Source: Coleofasciculus sp. FACHB-T130 (GTDB taxonomy: Bacteria; Cyanobacteriota; Cyanobacteriia; Cyanobacteriales; FACHB-T130). Taken from it: a stretch of DNA of 64,000 nucleotides. The notes beneath the pieces are model-generated. The model worked only from the letters and a program-made list of their open reading frames with translations, was not told the origin of the DNA and searched no databases. The position numbers and the translations under genes are program-made. Location: contig NZ_JACJOG010000035.1 of NCBI RefSeq assembly GCF_014695375.1, positions 1 to 64,000 on the forward strand, read 5' to 3'. This document shows positions 63,119 to 64,000 of this stretch, piece by piece (position 1 is the stretch's first letter; every line of letters begins with the position of its first letter).

Positions 63119-63175
63119 CAAGATACCCGACTTCTGCGAGAAGTCGGGTATCTGAACCGCTGGTATCTGATAAGT
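63119..63175 (-). repeat. Dispersed palindromic repeat, copy 3 (reversed)
   Basis: A perfect 15-bp inverted repeat (63121-63135 with 63139-63153, 3-base loop) with AGATACCCGACTTCT arms. The right flank, read in reverse, gives GATACCAGCGGTTCAGAT, matching the flank of the copy at 25390. It lies between converging cupin and permease genes and may serve as a terminator. Confidence 0.8.
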
Positions 63176-63286
63176 AAAATTGGATTGTTATCTATAAATT
63201 AATACAAATGAATTCAATAAATCTAGAAAGTCACTTTATCGTGGGCTAAAGTTTAAACTTATCTAAAAAGAGGTTCTTTGGTAAGT

Positions 63287-64000
63287 TTAATTATTAAAAT
63301 TGTTATAGTTTTGCCATGCTTGCCAAAAAACATAAATTGATAAAATTCCTAGCAAGGTGCGAAAGGCTAAGCTGACGACTTCATCGGGCAATTTGGGTAG
63401 AAAGCGCGTGCTTATTTGCGCCCCCAAGAAGCCACCACATCCTAAAAGCAGTCCTTCAACTAACAAAACATTGCCTCTGAAAGCGTGTCCTATAGTCGCT
63501 GATATAGCTGTAATCACGATGACACCTAAACTGGTTTGAATGGCAACTTTGATAGTTTCGCCTAAAAGTAAAATTTGCAGCGGCACCATAATTACACCGC
63601 CACCAACACCAAATAAACCTGCTAGTATCCCAGCAGCACTACCAGTGGCAATTCTGGCAAAATTTGGATTGAAGAAGATGTTTGAATTTCTATGAATAGT
63701 AGATTCGTGGCTGCCTTGAATTTGTAGTTCTTCTTCCTGCTTCTTTTTGATTGTCAACTGCTTGCGTAGTTCAACTAAGTAAATATTTAAAAGTAGCAAT
63801 AAGCCGAAAGCTGTTAGCAGTAAATAGGGACGAAATTGGGTTGCTAAATAAGCACCAATTTGTGCGGTGACTACAGCCGGAAATCCAATAGCAATCACTC
63901 TTTTGAAGCTGAATAACCCCATCCGCCAATTTTGGGCGCTGCCAGAAATTGCTGTGATTAAAATCGCTAGGCTACTGGTGCCAACGGCTTGCACAGGGGT
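63287..64000 (-). CDS. TauE/SafE-family permease (5' end beyond window)
   Basis: At least 237 residues, open to the right edge. The visible part starts at the first family repeat (VQAVGTSSLAILITAISG) and continues through helices at about 30-80. A hydrophilic loop with KKKQEEE comes next, then the second repeat (ILAGLFGVGGGVIMVPLQIL) and the last helices. TauE/SafE proteins are proposed exporters of sulfite, sulfoacetate or other anions. The N-terminal 10-30 residues are missing. Its substrate is unknown and any link to the guanidine genes is unproven. Confidence 0.85.
   Translation of the reverse strand, partial: TPVQAVGTSSLAILITAISGSAQNWRMGLFSFKRVIAIGFPAVVTAQIGAYLATQFRPYLLLTAFGLLLLLNIYLVELRKQLTIKKKQEEELQIQGSHESTIHRNSNIFFNPNFARIATGSAAGILAGLFGVGGGVIMVPLQILLLGETIKVAIQTSLGVIVITAISATIGHAFRGNVLLVEGLLLGCGGFLGAQISTRFLPKLPDEVVSLAFRTLLGILSIYVFWQAWQNYNNFNN

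Overview
The window looks like chromosomal DNA of a cyanobacterium, probably filamentous or at least large-genomed. The octamer GCGATCGC (HIP1) recurs throughout. The genes include photosystem II subunits (psbH, psbN), a Ycf54-type chlorophyll cyclase factor, a CRR6-type NDH-1 factor, a CPP1-like protein, crtE, a 4-hydroxyphenylpyruvate dioxygenase and a UbiD decarboxylase. Intergenic DNA is rich in small palindromic and tandem repeats. No rRNA, tRNA or CRISPR array was recognised by eye.

Layout. 1-2.8 kb: two RlaP-type nucleotidyltransferases flank an internally duplicated DUF6717-like protein (minus strand). 3.2-6.8 kb: ergothioneine cluster egtC-egtB-egtD. 6.9-9.7 kb: an exported DUF4214 protein with 33-bp tandem repeats, small unknown genes and a lumenal thioredoxin-fold protein. 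9.8-13.7 kb: FecR-domain protein, CHASE2-class III nucleotide cyclase and a SPOR-like protein. 14.6-25.1 kb: mutS, class IV aminotransferase, AI-2E permease, Nudix hydrolase, folD-crtE-PAP2, ycf54 and pdxJ. 25.5-27.5 kb: crr6, a LuxR-type regulator and a Fur-family regulator. 27.9-39.6 kb: NACHT-pentapeptide STAND protein, a repeat-rich membrane protein, a peptidoglycan-binding protein, a DUF3685 pseudo-receiver protein and an MHYT hybrid histidine kinase. 39.7-43.6 kb: an ISAs1 transposase remnant abutting a damaged antitoxin-like gene, then a TPR-WD40 protein and an SH3 protein. 43.6-55.8 kb: ubiD, NYN-OST-HTH protein, MscS channel with a cyclic-nucleotide domain, SDR, HPPD, HAD, CPP1-like protein, OmpR regulator, modA, tatA, psbH and psbN.

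56.1-63.1 kb is the most coherent system. A guanidine-I (ykkC) riboswitch, whose aptamer 3' strand can instead form an intrinsic terminator, precedes a GdmH-type nickel guanidine hydrolase, HypA-like and HypB-like nickel chaperones and a three-gene ABC importer of the nitrate/taurine type. An isochorismatase-like cysteine hydrolase and a cupin follow. The inferred logic is sense guanidine, import it, insert nickel, and hydrolyse guanidine to urea and ammonia. The core is known from other cyanobacteria; the role of the last two genes is open. The window ends inside a TauE/SafE permease gene.

Mobile and repeat content: one ISAs1 relic, a MITE-like family with ends close to ATAGCRRTTCTC (one copy carrying a nested insertion), an ~85-bp palindromic repeat family, degenerate heptad tandem repeats, and a small dispersed repeat apparently inserted in frame within mutS.
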